64,000 nt of DNA from Datisca glomerata (GCA_003255025.1 QANY01002366.1:937509-1001508); one strand, 5' to 3'; positions 21,472 to 32,666 are shown, counted from the stretch's first letter. Numbers and translations: made by a program. The notes: generated by a model from the sequence alone, not told the origin.

Positions 21472-22149
21472 CTGCAAAAAAGGTTTATGAATTCCTGCTC
21501 ATATGTTAGATGCTATTCAACCGCTACTAGACTTTTATTTGGATAAAACTTCTTATACAGTAGTTTTTTAAAGAAAAATAACTATCCATAAAGGATGACA
21601 GACCCTTAGGAAGCCCCTTATCATTAAGAGCTTCCTCTAAACTCAAGAACAATCATTAGAAATTTTGACAGTGAAGGTGAAGCCATTAACAAGATAATGA
21701 TGACACTATTTACTCCAGATTGAACCTATAAGATCAGTCACAAGTTACCTTAGATGCTTGGCAAAAAATCTAGGATATAGAAAATAAAGCCGTAGCTTAT
21801 TAATTACATTGGCAAGGAAATACTCATCCAGGCAATGTTGCTCGATTCAATTTCTCTCTCTATGGCACAATGAGGTTCACAATATGTATAAGTGAGGTAC
21901 TCTTGTAGGTAACAAGATTGGAAAGACATGAAAAATGATTCCTTCACCCAAAATATAAAAGTCGTAGACATAATAAGTGAAATTAAAAAATATTAATTAA
22001 CTATAATCTAAAATTAAACGTAAGATGCCCCAACAATACATTCTGAATGAAACTTTAAATGCATTGCAAGTAGGGAATAACAAAGAGTCTATTGTCTACC
22101 ATCAGTGTGTAGCTTCTAGTTTGTTGTTTCTAGAAACTCCTACACCCCT
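21472..22149. other. Intron-like or unassigned DNA
   Basis: This lies upstream (minus sense) of the GatB acceptor. It could be remaining intron or other duplicated gene sequence. I could not recognise another GatB exon in it. Confidence 0.35.
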
Positions 22150-22345
22150 TGTTCTAAGAGTAATTCTACATCGGACCAAGTATAATTGAGCAAGTTTTAA
22201 GTGATCGAGTGATATGATAATTATTCATAACTTAATTTGTCAAATCATTTCAATGATACATAAAATACTAACAAAACAATGATTGTCACATAACTTGTTC
22301 ACTTAAAACTTGATCAATACTTAATCATTCTAAGATTATTCTTGT
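22150..22345. mobile_element. MITE M, copy 2
   Basis: This aligns with 2507-2700 through AATTTGTCAAATCATTT, ATAAAATACTAAC and CACTTAAAACTTGATCAAT, with outer arms AAGAGTAATTCTA and TCTAAGATTATTCTTG forming an imperfect inverted pair. Non-coding. Confidence 0.6.
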
Positions 22346-22572
22346 TCTAGTGATATAATATTTATATTTTTACTAAGAGAAGGGGCCTTGAAGTTCTAGA
22401 GTGTGTCATTACTGGATTTGTATTTAGAGAATCATAGGAGGTACTTGAAGTGCGCATAGCATACAATATTTCAAACTGGTAAACAAATATAGTCTATGCA
22501 GATCCTTTTTGTCTTTCACAAATGGCATAAGAAATTTTTTTACCTTCCACTCTCAATCTTCCTCTCATTATC

Positions 22573-22943
22573 TGATATGACTTTTCTTAGTTCGAAGTTC
22601 TTATAGAAAACCAAAGCGACTCCTCAAGAATTCCTCTTTGAATTTTATTAGAATGATAGAAATCAGATATAAGATACAAGTTTTCGAGAGGCTTGTTCTC
22701 TCATATTCCAAACTTTTTAGAGGTTTGGTCTCTCCACAAGCGGCTAGCTTAATAATTTTTTTTCACACCCTCAAATCTGACTTCTAGTCCTATTGATAAA
22801 ATTTGGATATAAGAGATAGCTAACTTATAGGTGGAAGACATAAAAGGACACCTGACCAATAAGCACCCAAAATAAACTAGTTTTTACTAATAACTCACTT
22901 ATTCCTCCTTCTAAAATAAGTAAACCTAACATGTGGCTTATCA
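22573..22943 (-). repeat. Gypsy element, left LTR (3' LTR)
   Basis: TGATATGACTTTTCTTAGTT to ATGTGGCTTATCA, 371 bp. It matches 26543-26897 along its whole length. On the minus strand the LTR starts TGATAAGCC after a purine-rich GAGAGGGGTAA tract. The ends form the short inverted pair TGATAWG/CTTATCA. Confidence 0.88.
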
Positions 22944-24085
22944 TTACCCCTCTCAAAACCTTCACCTTATCCTCCAGGTGGAATGCTGGAAATTTTTGTT
23001 GGAATGTAGAGAAATCCTCCCACGTAGCCTCAAAATTTTGGTAGTGACTTCAATTTTATCAAGACTTCTATTTTGCCCACTGGTGCATTGTGTTTTGGTC
23101 ATCGCTGCAGCACATGTTCCAGTTCCAACCTTAATTCTAACTCTGTTGTGAGCTGGGGTAGCACAGTTGATGAGGAATTGACATCTCCCAAGGCTCGACA
23201 TAGTTGTGATACATGGACGACAGGGTGAATGCGAGTGGTAGGTGGAAGGTCCAACTATATGCTACGCTACCAATTCTTTATGTAATCTAATATGGCCCGT
23301 ATGCCTAACTGACAATTTTTTTAATTTCTTCTCCTAGCTAATGATTTCTGTCGTTAAGGTCTGATTTTGATGAACACTTTATCAGAACCTCGAATTCTTC
23401 TATCCTCCGTTTAGAATTTACTTGTTGCTTCATTCTTTGCTGAGCTCGCAATAAGTGCATACGAAGATCATCAAGGACATCATCTCGGGTTTCAAAAATC
23501 TCCTCCACTGAAGATACAAGTGTTGTCCCTTCTTATACTAAATAATAGTTAGCAGACCTCTCCCATATAACATCTTGTATGGTGTATTCTTCAGCAAAGT
23601 ATGGTAGGAGGTATTATAGCAATACTCCACCCAAGCTAGCCATTTAGACCATTTCTTCAGTTGCTCGGAGGTGAAACAACAAAGGTAGGTCTCCAAACAC
23701 CTATGAAGCACCTCAGATTGGCCATCCGTTTGTGGATGGTATGTTGTGCCTCGCTTGATCCTTGTCCCTTGGAGTTTAAATTTTCCTTCCAAAATTGGCT
23801 TAAGAAAATCTTGTCTTTATCTATTATAACAAATGAGGAATTCTATGTAACTTGACCATCTCTTTCATGAACTGGTCAGCCACTACGATTACAGTAAACG
23901 AATGCTTGAACCACAAAAAATGAGCATACTTGCTCATTCTATCCGCTACTTTGGTAATCCTTCGATGAAGTCAATGATAATCTCATCCCAAACAATTGAT
24001 GGCGAGGGAATGAGTTGTAGAAGACTTGTTGGGGAGGCTGACATATACTTGTTTTGCTGGCACACTATGCACTCACAGACGTGGT
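22944..24085 (-). pseudogene. Gypsy integrase and C-terminal tail
   Basis: The zinc-binding end (HVCECIVCQQNKY, about 24020-24070) is followed by WDEIIIDFIEGLP, which contains the first catalytic Asp. 23538-23792 carries YHPQTDGQSEVLHRCLETYL with the catalytic Glu. The region to 22944 holds the C-terminal part, including text near 22962-23100 that resembles a chromodomain tail (EVTTKILRLRGRIS). Stops interrupt it. Confidence 0.82.
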
Positions 24086-24878
24086 AGTACCGGGTGAGAC
24101 CTAGAAACCCCCTCAATTCCTTGAGATTCCTCGGTGTTGGCATCATTGCATAACCCTTATCTTTTCTAGATCGACTGCCACCTCTTCCTTGGATATGATG
24201 TGCCCAAGATATGCTACCTTATACCGCCCAACCACACTTATTTCTATTGGTGTAGAGTTACTGGCATTACAAGATGTCAAGCACAGTATCTAGATGTTCT
24301 TGATGCTTCTCTTCGGTTTTGCTGCAAACAAGGATGTCATCAAAGAATTCTAGAACAAACTGGTAGAGGTATGGTCAGAAAATGTCATTCATCAATGACT
24401 AAAAAGATACTAGTGCATTCATAAGTCTAAAGGTCATTACAAGAAACTTGTAATGTCCATCACGCATCCTAAACTTTGTCTTAGTCACATCCTCCCTCTT
24501 GACTCAAATCTGGTGGTACCTAGATTGCAAGTCAAATTTTGAAAAGATCACACCTCCATTCAATTCATCGAGGAGCTCATCAATTACGGGTATGGGATAC
24601 TTATCTACTATGGTGGCTCGCTTTAGGGCACGATAGTCCACGTAAAAATGCCAAGATTTGTCATTTTTCTTCACTAAGAGCATAAGGCTAGAGAAAGGAC
24701 TCATACTGATTTGAATGATCCCCACCATAAGCATTTCTTGGATCATCTTTTCAATTTCAGCCTACAAAAAATGCGAATAGCGATATGGCAGCACGATAAT
24801 AGTGGTTGTCCCAGGCTATAAGGTAATGGCATGCTCATGAGTGCGTGGTGGTGATAGTCCCTTCGATAACGAGAACAC
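24086..24878 (-). pseudogene. Gypsy reverse transcriptase
   Basis: 24504-24746 encodes the RT core, [20 protein letters not shown] to [14 protein letters not shown]. Near 24310-24350 the active box reads FFDDILVCSKTEEKH, where YxDD is usual, so the Tyr is replaced by Phe. The end of RT, LKELRGFLGLTRYY, is fused to the integrase zinc motif at about 24085. The RNase H domain is deleted. Confidence 0.85.
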
Positions 24879-25620
24879 TTATGGATGTTTGGAGATAATG
24901 TTTTGCAAGAATTGGGGAACCACTCCTTCTTGCTCATATTTTTTCATCAAGTGGTTAAGCTCAACTATGACCCCATTCTTTTTAGCATGTATAGTCTTCA
25001 TCATTGTTTTAAGTGAAACCAATGTCCTACCAAGAGAAGGATCACCTTGTAGAACTTCCCACTGATTTCCAACCTGAAATTCCATTGATTGTAGCTTCCA
25101 ATCCATATCGGTCATTCCCAAAGTAGACAGCCATTGTAGTCCCAAGATCACATCCAAGATGTCTAACTTTAATGGTAAGAAACCATCCCAATTAACTTCT
25201 AGTCCTTGAAATTTTTATTCATCCCTTCACAAATACAATCATTCTTGGTGACTGAAATTTCTAATTTTGACACAATTTCCTTAGAGATGAAATTATGTGT
25301 GACCCATTTAGTTTCATTGTCTTAGAAGTTGAAAGACGAGCTATTGAGTTCAAAAAAATCTCCATTTTGTCACTGACCTTCGTGGAGTCTAGCTCGGCCA
25401 AAGTACCTCTTTGTTGTTCATCCGATGAATTCTCCTCCTCCTCCTCATGGAGAAGTAAAATAATCATTTTTTTTACATCAGTGACCGGGATCACACTTTT
25501 CATCGCAGTGGAAACAAAGGTCTTCTCCCTTTTATACTGGACCTGAGCCTCCGTGATTCTCTTGGCTTCGGCAATAAGTTTTGAGCCGATGATTTTCCCT
25601 CTGGACCTGCCTTTAATAAC
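24879..25620 (-). pseudogene. Gypsy protease-like region
   Basis: MDVILGLQWLSTLGMTDMDW starts the frame at 25157. It is the segment that follows the retroviral aspartyl protease active site in plant gypsy elements (DVILGxxWL). 25261-25503 is acidic (HEEEEENSSDEQQ) and precedes it. The catalytic DSG text is not intact in any frame I read. Confidence 0.72.
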
Positions 25621-25689
25621 ACCAGCAAACTATAATATGGTTCAGTTGTAAGTATTGCTTCTTAGTGTGAGATATCCCGTCGAGGATTT

Positions 25690-26526
25690 ATGTTGAGCAG
25701 CCGCCTTAAATCTCTCCTCAATACTTTACACTATCTCCATTACCTCTTCTACATTTCTCGGTTGCTGGACCCTTAACTCAATCTTGATTTCTAGGAGCAA
25801 TTCATTGATAAAAGTGCCCAATTGCACTTCACTCGATATATTGTACAATGGAGCAACCATTCGAATGAATTTTTTCTTGTATTCCAGCACGGTTCCACCC
25901 TGTGTAATGGCCAAGAATTGATCATACAATGAGCTTGTTTGTGTGTCTTGGAAATGCCTCAGCACCATTCATTTCATTTCCTCGTAGCTCAAGATGGATC
26001 GCTTCTTGTTCTCATATTGATACCAAAGAAGAGTATCTCCCGAAAGAGAGATTATTGAAGCCTCTACCTTCTCCTCATCACTATAGCGGTTGAAGTAAAA
26101 ATACCGCTCCATTTGGAGGATCCACTCGTCTAGATTAATGCCATCAAAAGTTTGCATTTTTAGTTTCTTGAGACATGATTCTTGGCGGTATGAATTCCCA
26201 CCGAAATTCCTTTTGCTAGAACCTTCACCCACATTCTTGCTCCTCCAAGTATCTTCCACGGTCGCTGGAATAACCCCTGGTTCCTTTTCCTTGGAAGATG
26301 ATGACTCTCTTGCACTTTCTTGATTTTCTTTCCACCCCATCTTGCTTTCTTGGAAAAATTGCAGATGTTGCTGTAATTGTTGTTGTAGTTGTCGTCCTAA
26401 GTCTTGGGTGGATTCTTTCATCGATGTCATATCTTCTTTCAGTGTCTCAACGTCATCGTCCACCATACCAGGATGCTCATCCCCATTTTCTTCAAACTCC
26501 CAAGTCTTCTTAGGTTCCATATCCAC
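25690..26526 (-). pseudogene. Gypsy gag
   Basis: 25969-26526 encodes 185 residues: an acidic N-terminus, a Gln-rich coiled stretch (residues about 40-70) and the gag core with MQTFDGINLDEWILQMERYF and SLSGDTLLWYQYE. After a stop, 25726-25968 continues with the core end, including QGGTVLEYKKKFIRM. The ATG at 26526 fits the true gag start because it lies just inside the 5' LTR. Confidence 0.85.
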
Positions 26527-26542
26527 AACTCACCTCACCAAT

Positions 26543-26897
26543 TGATAAGACTTTTCTTAGTTAGAAGTTCTTATCGATAACCAAAGCAATTCCTCTAGAA
26601 TTCCTCTTAGAATTTTATTAGATTGATAGAAATCAGATACAAGATACAAGCTTTCAAGAGGCTTGTTCTCTCATATTCTTAACTTTTGAGAGGTTTGGTC
26701 TCTCCACAAAAGCATATCTCAATAATTTTCTCCACACCCTCAAATCTGACTTCTAGTCCTATTTATACAATTTGGATATAAGACATAACTAACTTGTAGG
26801 TGAAAAGTCATAAAAGGACACCTGATCTATAATCATCCAAAATAACAACGCACTTATTCCTCCTTCTAAAATAAGTAACCTAACATGAGGCTTATCA
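26543..26897 (-). repeat. Gypsy element, right LTR (5' LTR)
   Basis: TGATAAGACTTTTCTTAGTT to ATGAGGCTTATCA, 355 bp, homologous to 22573-22943. The sequence just inside (CACCTCACCAAT, 26531-26542) is not a Met-tRNA primer site. I could not assign the tRNA. Confidence 0.88.
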
Positions 26898-27050
26898 TTA
26901 TCCCCATCAAAACCTTTACCTTGTCCTCAAGGGCGAATGCTAGAAATTTTTGTTAGAATGTAGAGAAATCCTCCCATGTAGGTTCAAAATTCAGTAATAA
27001 CTTCCATTTTATCAAGATTTTCGTTTCGCCCGCTTGTGCATTGATGGCGG
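26898..27050 (-). pseudogene. 3' end of a second gypsy copy
   Basis: CCCCATCAAAACCTTTACC and onward to GCTTGTGCATTGATG matches the 3' internal end of the first copy at 22944-23090. It lies on the outer side of the right LTR, so the LTR is shared by two copies. It is truncated at about 27050. Confidence 0.82.
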
Positions 27051-27229
27051 AAGTTGAGAGGTAAGGTCACACATTTTAAAAGAAACATTTAGATTTGGGA
27101 AATTTTGCAGAATACACAAGTTTTGAGAGGTTGTTTTAAAAAATAATAATTTTTAATAGTTTTAGGTAAATGACATGTATTCTAATCTGTCAATAATTTT
27201 TTACTAAAATGACCATAATCTGTACATGG

Positions 27230-27935
27230 TGTGTTTGATAATTTTTAGGTATATCAGAGGTATATAGATGATATATTTATTTAAAAGATGTTAGAATTAA
27301 GAATGTAATTAATGCTTAAAATTTAAAATTTAAAATACCTAATCTGTATATAGTGTGTTTGATGATTTTTTGAGCATATCAGAGGTATATAGATGATATA
27401 CTTATTTAAAGATACTAGAATTAATGATGTAATTAATACTCAAAATTTGAAATTTGAAATACTTAATCTATATATGGTGTGTTTGATGATTTTTAGGTAT
27501 GTAAGAGGTATACAGATGATATAGTAATTTGAAATATGCTAGAATTAAGGATGTAATTCATGCTTAAAATTTGAAATTTGAAATACTTATCAATATATCG
27601 TGTGTTTGATGATTTTTCGGGTATACCGGATGTATATAAATGATGATATACCGATTTGAAAGATGTTAGAATTAAGGATGTAGTTAATGCTTAAAATTCA
27701 AAATTTGAAATACCTAATATACATATTTTGTGTTTAATGATTTTTAGGTATACCAGAGGTATATAGACGATATAGCGATATGAAATATGCTAGAATTAAT
27801 GATGTAATTAATACTCAAAATTTAAAGTTTGAAGTATCTATTATATATGTGGTGTGTTTGATGGTTTTTTGAATATACCATAGGTATATAGCTGATATAA
27901 CGATTTAAGAATGTGATTTACCATAACCGTGTAAC
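27230..27935. repeat. Satellite-like array, about 124-bp unit, six copies
   Basis: Units start at about 27230, 27352, 27476, 27600, 27729 and 27853, each with GTGTGTTTGATGATTTTT, then a GTATATCAGAGGTATATAGA-like block, then a TTAGAATTAAGGATGTAATT block and AAATTTGAAATTTGAAATAC. A decayed seventh start lies near 27983. No coding content. Confidence 0.88.
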
Positions 27936-28650
27936 AAAAAACATATTGATTTATCATAACCTTTCAAAATTTGAAATTTGATAACTAATGATTTTTCGAG
28001 TATATCAGAGGTAATGATAAATATCACTAATTTGAAAGAAGATTTCATTAACAAACTTTAACTGATATTAAGGAAACCATAATCAATCATTAATTATCCC
28101 TTAATTTAATTAAAAAGAAAAATCAATGAAATAACATTTGAATTAGAAATCACTACCTACCAAATTTTTAATTAATTAAAAGGAACTGCCAAATCAAGAC
28201 ATACGCTAATTTAATTAGAAAAATAAATGAAATACTTGGAAGATACATAATAATGAGAGACAAGACATACGCTAATTTAATTATTAAAACTAACATTCAT
28301 TGAAAGAAAATACTTAGCTAGAAACTATTAGCTTTGATGATAAAACCAGTTTGCTAAACTGGAACTAAAAACTATACCACCCAACCTTGACTCTGAGCAC
28401 CTCCACTCAAATTTTTAATGCCAATCCCTAGAGTCATCATACTTTGATCATGTGCGAACCCTCATTAAGCCGAACACCTTCTGCACTTGTTTCAACAACA
28501 CGTTTTGAAGCAGTAAGGTCAAATAATTCTATAAGTAAGATTGCATAGTCAAGGCAAATGAGACAAGATGAAGGCCATTAGTTATGCATATCCAAAAAAT
28601 ATAACAACTAATAATTAGGGTAAGTATCAGGATGGTCAGAGAAATTCTTA
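27936..28650. other. AT-rich DNA with one coherent exon-like stretch
   Basis: CAAGACATACGCTAATTTAA is repeated at about 28196 and 28262. On the minus strand at about 28453-28565 an uninterrupted frame reads LDYAILLIELFDLTASKRVV and then ETSAEGVRLNEGSHMIKV before a stop, which looks like the last exon of a plant gene. I do not recognise the family. Confidence 0.35.
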
Positions 28651-29615
28651 TCTCCGGCGAGTCGTGAAATTTTACGCAAATCTGTAGCAATGGCTATCCC
28701 CAACTATATGATGTCTTACTTCAAGCTTCTGATCACTATATGTACTAAAATTAAAAATTTACAATTATTTAGTAAATTACTGGTGGAACTCATCTCCGTG
28801 CAAGTCAGGTATCCACTGGGTTTGTGGGATAGAATTGCTCGTCCTAAGTTAGAAGGAGGGTTAGGGTTTAAAGACTTATCTACTTTAAACCTAGCACTGT
28901 CGGCTAAACACGGATGGAGGATCTTGTCTAACCCAAATTCTCTGCACCTCATTCCTGAAGAGTAAATATTTTTGAAATTCTATTTTTCTTTTTGCTTCGA
29001 TTAGGATAAGTCCATCATGGGGCTAGTGTAGTTTGTGTGAAGGTTGAAAAATTTTGATGCATGACGTGAGATGGAGTGTAGGTGATGAGAGCAATATTGA
29101 TATCTGGAATGATGCTTGGATTTTGAGGCCTTATACTTTCAAAGTCTTGACGCCTAAGATTTCTAAATTTTCCAAAGTTAGGGATTTTTTTCGTTTAGAT
29201 GGCAGGGGTTGGAATATCCAGTTAATTAATTCATTTTTTTGGCACGAGGACAATAGCATTCTTGGTCAAATTCCGGTTAGTACACACGACAATTCGGATA
29301 TTAAAGTCTAGCATCACTCGACATCAGGGCAGTACACTATTGAATCGGGTTATAGAGTGGCTTTCTTTCTTCACAGAAATGAAAGTGTGGGTAAGAAAGG
29401 TAAGGGTGAATCTAGCTCTTTCTTGATCAATAAACAAGTATGGAAGTCGGTCTAGAGACTATAAGTACTCCCTAAATTTAATGACTTTACCTAAAGATGT
29501 TTGAATAATTTTCTTGCTTGTAAAGGAAACCTGGTGATGAGAGGTATGAATATTGACCCTGTTTGTCAGATTTGTGGGTCTGAGGAGGATTCTGTTAAAC
29601 ATATATTGTTTTACT
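28650..29615 (+). pseudogene. LINE (L1-type) ORF2 fragment 2, C-terminal part
   Basis: 28690-28965 encodes the RT thumb side with AIPNYMMSYFKL and GRIARPK-like text continuing as EGGLGFKDLSTLNLALSAKH. 29054-29311 continues with MMHDVRWSVGDESNIDIWND. Then, across stops, the zinc-finger region CQICGSEEDSVKHILF appears near 29565-29610. It is cut at 29615 by a CACTA end. It covers the part of ORF2 that LINE fragment 1 lacks, but the two are 16 kb apart. Confidence 0.82.
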
Positions 29616-29900
29616 CACTACAACAAAAAGATGCGAGATACCGGGCAAAAAACGCTATCATAGGGTTTCGATAGCCTTTCCAAAAACGTGATGTATACAG
29701 ACGTTATTAAAAGTCTGCGACCTATAATAGTGTTTTTAAACGTTATAAAAATCTTTTCATAGCGGTTATAAATACTATCAAATGCTTTTTATAGCTTTCT
29801 CACGCTATCAAATGCTTTTCATAGCATTTTTTAGATGCTATCAAACACTTTTCATAGCATTTTTAAACACTATAGAAAGTATTTCATAAAGTTTTTTAAA
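29616..29900 (+). mobile_element. CACTA terminus 2 with palindromic subterminal repeats
   Basis: CACTACAACAAAAAGATG starts at 29616 inside the LINE text. It is followed by 22-bp palindromes of the form GCTATCAAATGCTTTTCATAGC-like at 29654, 29774, 29804 and 29837. Dense short inverted motifs next to a CACTA end are typical of En/Spm-type elements. No opposite end was found. Confidence 0.65.
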
Positions 29901-31079
29901 CATATTAATTTTTACATAGAGCAAGTAAAAGTAATATATCCTAAGAAAAAAATTAAAATCTAGTATACGTTCACATCTTATCAAATCCTACGATCCACAT
30001 CTTAAGTTAAGTAAATCTAGGGCCATTGGCCATAGGAGGAGGGGGAGCTGGCAGTCTTCTACTGAAGGTGGAGGTATCCTAGGAGGTCTCAATTGGTGGT
30101 TTTCTTAGAGTGGAGATGGTGATTTTCTTGGAGGAGGGGGAGCTGATAGTCCTCTATGTCATGAAGTTCCAACAAGGTCAACCCTCATAAGGAATAATCA
30201 TAAATTAGAAATACATGATAGACAACAAAGCTTCTCATGTAAACTAACATAAATAAATTTAGAAATATTCCTAGAACGAAAATTTCACCACAGAGCTAGA
30301 TTAATGAGACATCCAATGGTAGTAGCTTAGACTTAGCTTTCAAGTTTCCATTCCATTCCCTTAGCACACAATATTTAAATTCATAACCATTTTGCTCAAA
30401 TTCTACACTTTCATCCCCTAACTATATAATTCTTGTTCCTCAATACCTCAAAAGCAACATTAACTGTAAAGAAAATAAAATTCACGTCTTTTTTAGAGTA
30501 TTAGCTCTGTATTGCACCAAAAATGACAATAGAACAAGAAATGAGATATCAAACAAAATAACCCCACAAAATTCAAAATGCAAATCTTCTAGTACAACAA
30601 AACACAAAGCCTCAAATACTATCTTAACTAATAAGCAACAAATTTCTCCATGGAGCCATGTTGCACAGTTCTCGTTCTCCCAAAGCCTAAAATATTATCA
30701 TAACTAATAAAGCAAAAAAATCGCATTCAATTAAGAGCTTCAATTTTCTATCAAGTGATGGGAAAAGAGAAAGAGACTCACATGAAATGGGTAAAAGGGG
30801 AAGTAACAGAGAAGTAATAGGGATGAAATGAGTTTGATGGAGAGGAAGAGAAGGGAAAGCCATCGTTTGGAATTTGTGAAAGGGCAATTCGTGGAAGGTG
30901 GGCCAGGTGTCTAGTTCAGCCAAAATAAGTCTTGGGGTCTATTTTAGTCAGGGGTCCAGTTTAAGTAAAAACCCATTTAACTATTTGAAGTATGATAATT
31001 TTTGAAATGGAAACAGCAATAAATAATTAATAAAATAATATTTTTAACGCAGTTCAGTCAAATTTTCTACGTCTACGAA
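29901..31079. other. No recognised gene
   Basis: This may be the body of the CACTA-like element. A G-rich patch at about 30025-30150 repeats GGAGGAGGGGGAGCTG twice. A 78-codon minus-strand frame at 30687-30923 (Leu/Pro/Phe-rich) has no recognisable domain. Confidence 0.35.
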
Positions 31080-31414
31080 TATTTCATTATCATTGCATAC
31101 TCTTTCCAACCACGTAACCAAAATCTCATTACATCCAAAATTAAACTCAACGCAAACGGCAATCCCTTAGGGACTATAAATTAGACAAAAATTAACACTT
31201 CACGATCAGAAGAGATGAAACCCACTAGTTGTAGACCATCTTCAGTATAGGTAAAGTCCTCTTATTAGCTCTCAATATCATGGTTATGCCCTTCTAGGAT
31301 AGAGTGATCATACATCTTAATGCTTCTCTCTATCTCTTAGGGCAGAGCCTTCTCACCACGAGATGTTCTCTTTGGAGAAGAGCCACTTCTCACTCTCAGT
31401 CGAAGTAGAGCCAT
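31080..31414 (-). pseudogene. Possible first exon of unknown gene, broken
   Basis: An ATG at 31412-31414 (minus) opens MALLRLRVRSGSSPKRTSRG and EKALP, then a stop. The same frame continues with only a few stops to 31080 (for example EIERSIKMYDHSILEGHNHD). Upstream AG/GT-like junctions and T-rich stretches resemble a 5' leader intron. I do not recognise the protein. It may be a decayed host gene or a fragment carried by a transposon. Confidence 0.25.
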
Positions 31415-32352
31415 CGAACCCTAAACACATACCTTATAAATATAAAATCACTAAAAACCATAATTTTTCTATTCAAAATAGGGAACCTGTTAAAAACAGA
31501 ATATCATAAAATATTTTTCCTAAACACATTCCCATAAATAGGAAACTTGATCCACAAGGAATTCGAGACACCAAATTCCAACATCTTCAATATATGAACT
31601 AAATTGAAAGAACTTTGCTCAGACCAGACCACTTTCACATAATACGATCTATTTCAAGCCAATTAAGTAGATCCCTAATTTCGAATTATTTTACGAATTC
31701 AGAAAGATCTTACAATGTTCATAATTTGAAATCAGATATCACATAAATAGATTACAACCCAATTGTAATAGAAATAGAAAAATCAAGCAGCGGATTCATA
31801 AAAGAACCCCTGATTGGGTTTCTATGTAGAAAAAAAATAACCTGAAGAAAACCTAAGTCTTTCCCATGAAGCTCCTTTATCCTTGCTCTAAGCATAAACT
31901 AAAGTGGGAGAGTATTAATGTAGGTACTAATGAAAAACGTGTCATTTAGACTAACTTTGATGCTTTTTCCCTTACTATTATCACGTGGAACATACGTGGT
32001 ACGCTTTCTATTGAAAAATCTGACGGAATTGGACGAATGGTGCAACGTGCTATATGTTTATAAACATCACGAAAGTGATCTAAAAAAAAACTCGATGTAC
32101 AAAGTGAATTTGTGCAATAAACCTGAAGTGAACGAGTGTAGTTAATTAACACTATCAAATGCATATTCCTATTTTGTCTAGTTTAAAAACTATTTTAAAC
32201 AACTTTTTTGAAAATTTATGCTACTATCAATTATATATTTTTGCTTGAAAAACAACACCATTCTCTCTTATTTTGGTTTTTTCCTGAAAACTCAGTTTCT
32301 ATTTCACCAACGAGACGAACCAGCCACAATTGTGAAATGAGAAATGGAGTAT
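31415..32352. other. No recognised gene
   Basis: Possible leader or intron sequence of the minus-strand remnant (31415-31900), followed by DNA with short open frames on both strands (31930-32164) that show no motif. Confidence 0.3.
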
Positions 32353-32618
32353 TGACAGTGATCATAATCATCATAGCAAAATTAACTTGAGTCAACATAA
32401 GCTTGCCATGCAAGTTGATGAGCTTTTTAACCTAATTATATTAAGTTCTAGTTAAGTGTCGATTAAGCTTCAGTTGTAGTTAGTTAACAATCTCTATATA
32501 TATTGTCTGAATGTATATGTAAAGTGTTGGTTCAATCATTAATACTATAAGCAAAACTTTTCACTTCATCTTCTTTCTCTCTCAACCTACTCTGTTTTCT
32601 CCTGTTTTGCAAATCTCA
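32353..32618 (+). repeat. Copia-3 5' LTR
   Basis: TGACAGTGATCATAATCATC to TTGCAAATCTCA, 266 bp, matching 33877-34172 along its length. It includes TATATATATTGTCTGAATGT, a likely TATA region. Confidence 0.88.
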
Positions 32619-32620
32619 AC

Positions 32621-32640
32621 TTGGTATCAGCGCGCGAGGT
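32621..32640 (+). promoter_or_regulatory. Copia-3 primer binding site
   Basis: TTGGTATCAGCGCGCGAGG lies two bases inside the 5' LTR and matches the initiator-methionine tRNA 3' end. Confidence 0.85.
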
Positions 32641-32666
32641 AAAGAAAGCAATACAAAGCTGCAGCA

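Larger units (their letters stand above)
22573..26897 (-). mobile_element. Ty3-gypsy element with two LTRs, internally deleted
   Basis: Minus-strand order: LTR, gag, protease-like region, RT, then a direct jump to integrase, a chromo-like end, LTR. RNase H is missing. The frames are broken. To the right, the 5' LTR is not flanked by host DNA but by 3'-terminal internal sequence of a second copy, so this was part of a tandem array. Confidence 0.85.

Noticed and set aside
26298..26545. Plus-strand open frames rich in Val, Cys and Ser
   Set aside because: Shadows of the gypsy gag coding region on the other strand. The Val/Cys runs mirror Gln/Glu codons.
32621..32640. TGGTATCAGCGC as part of a tRNA gene
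   Set aside because: Only the primer-binding complement of a tRNA 3' end is present. There is no cloverleaf sequence around it.
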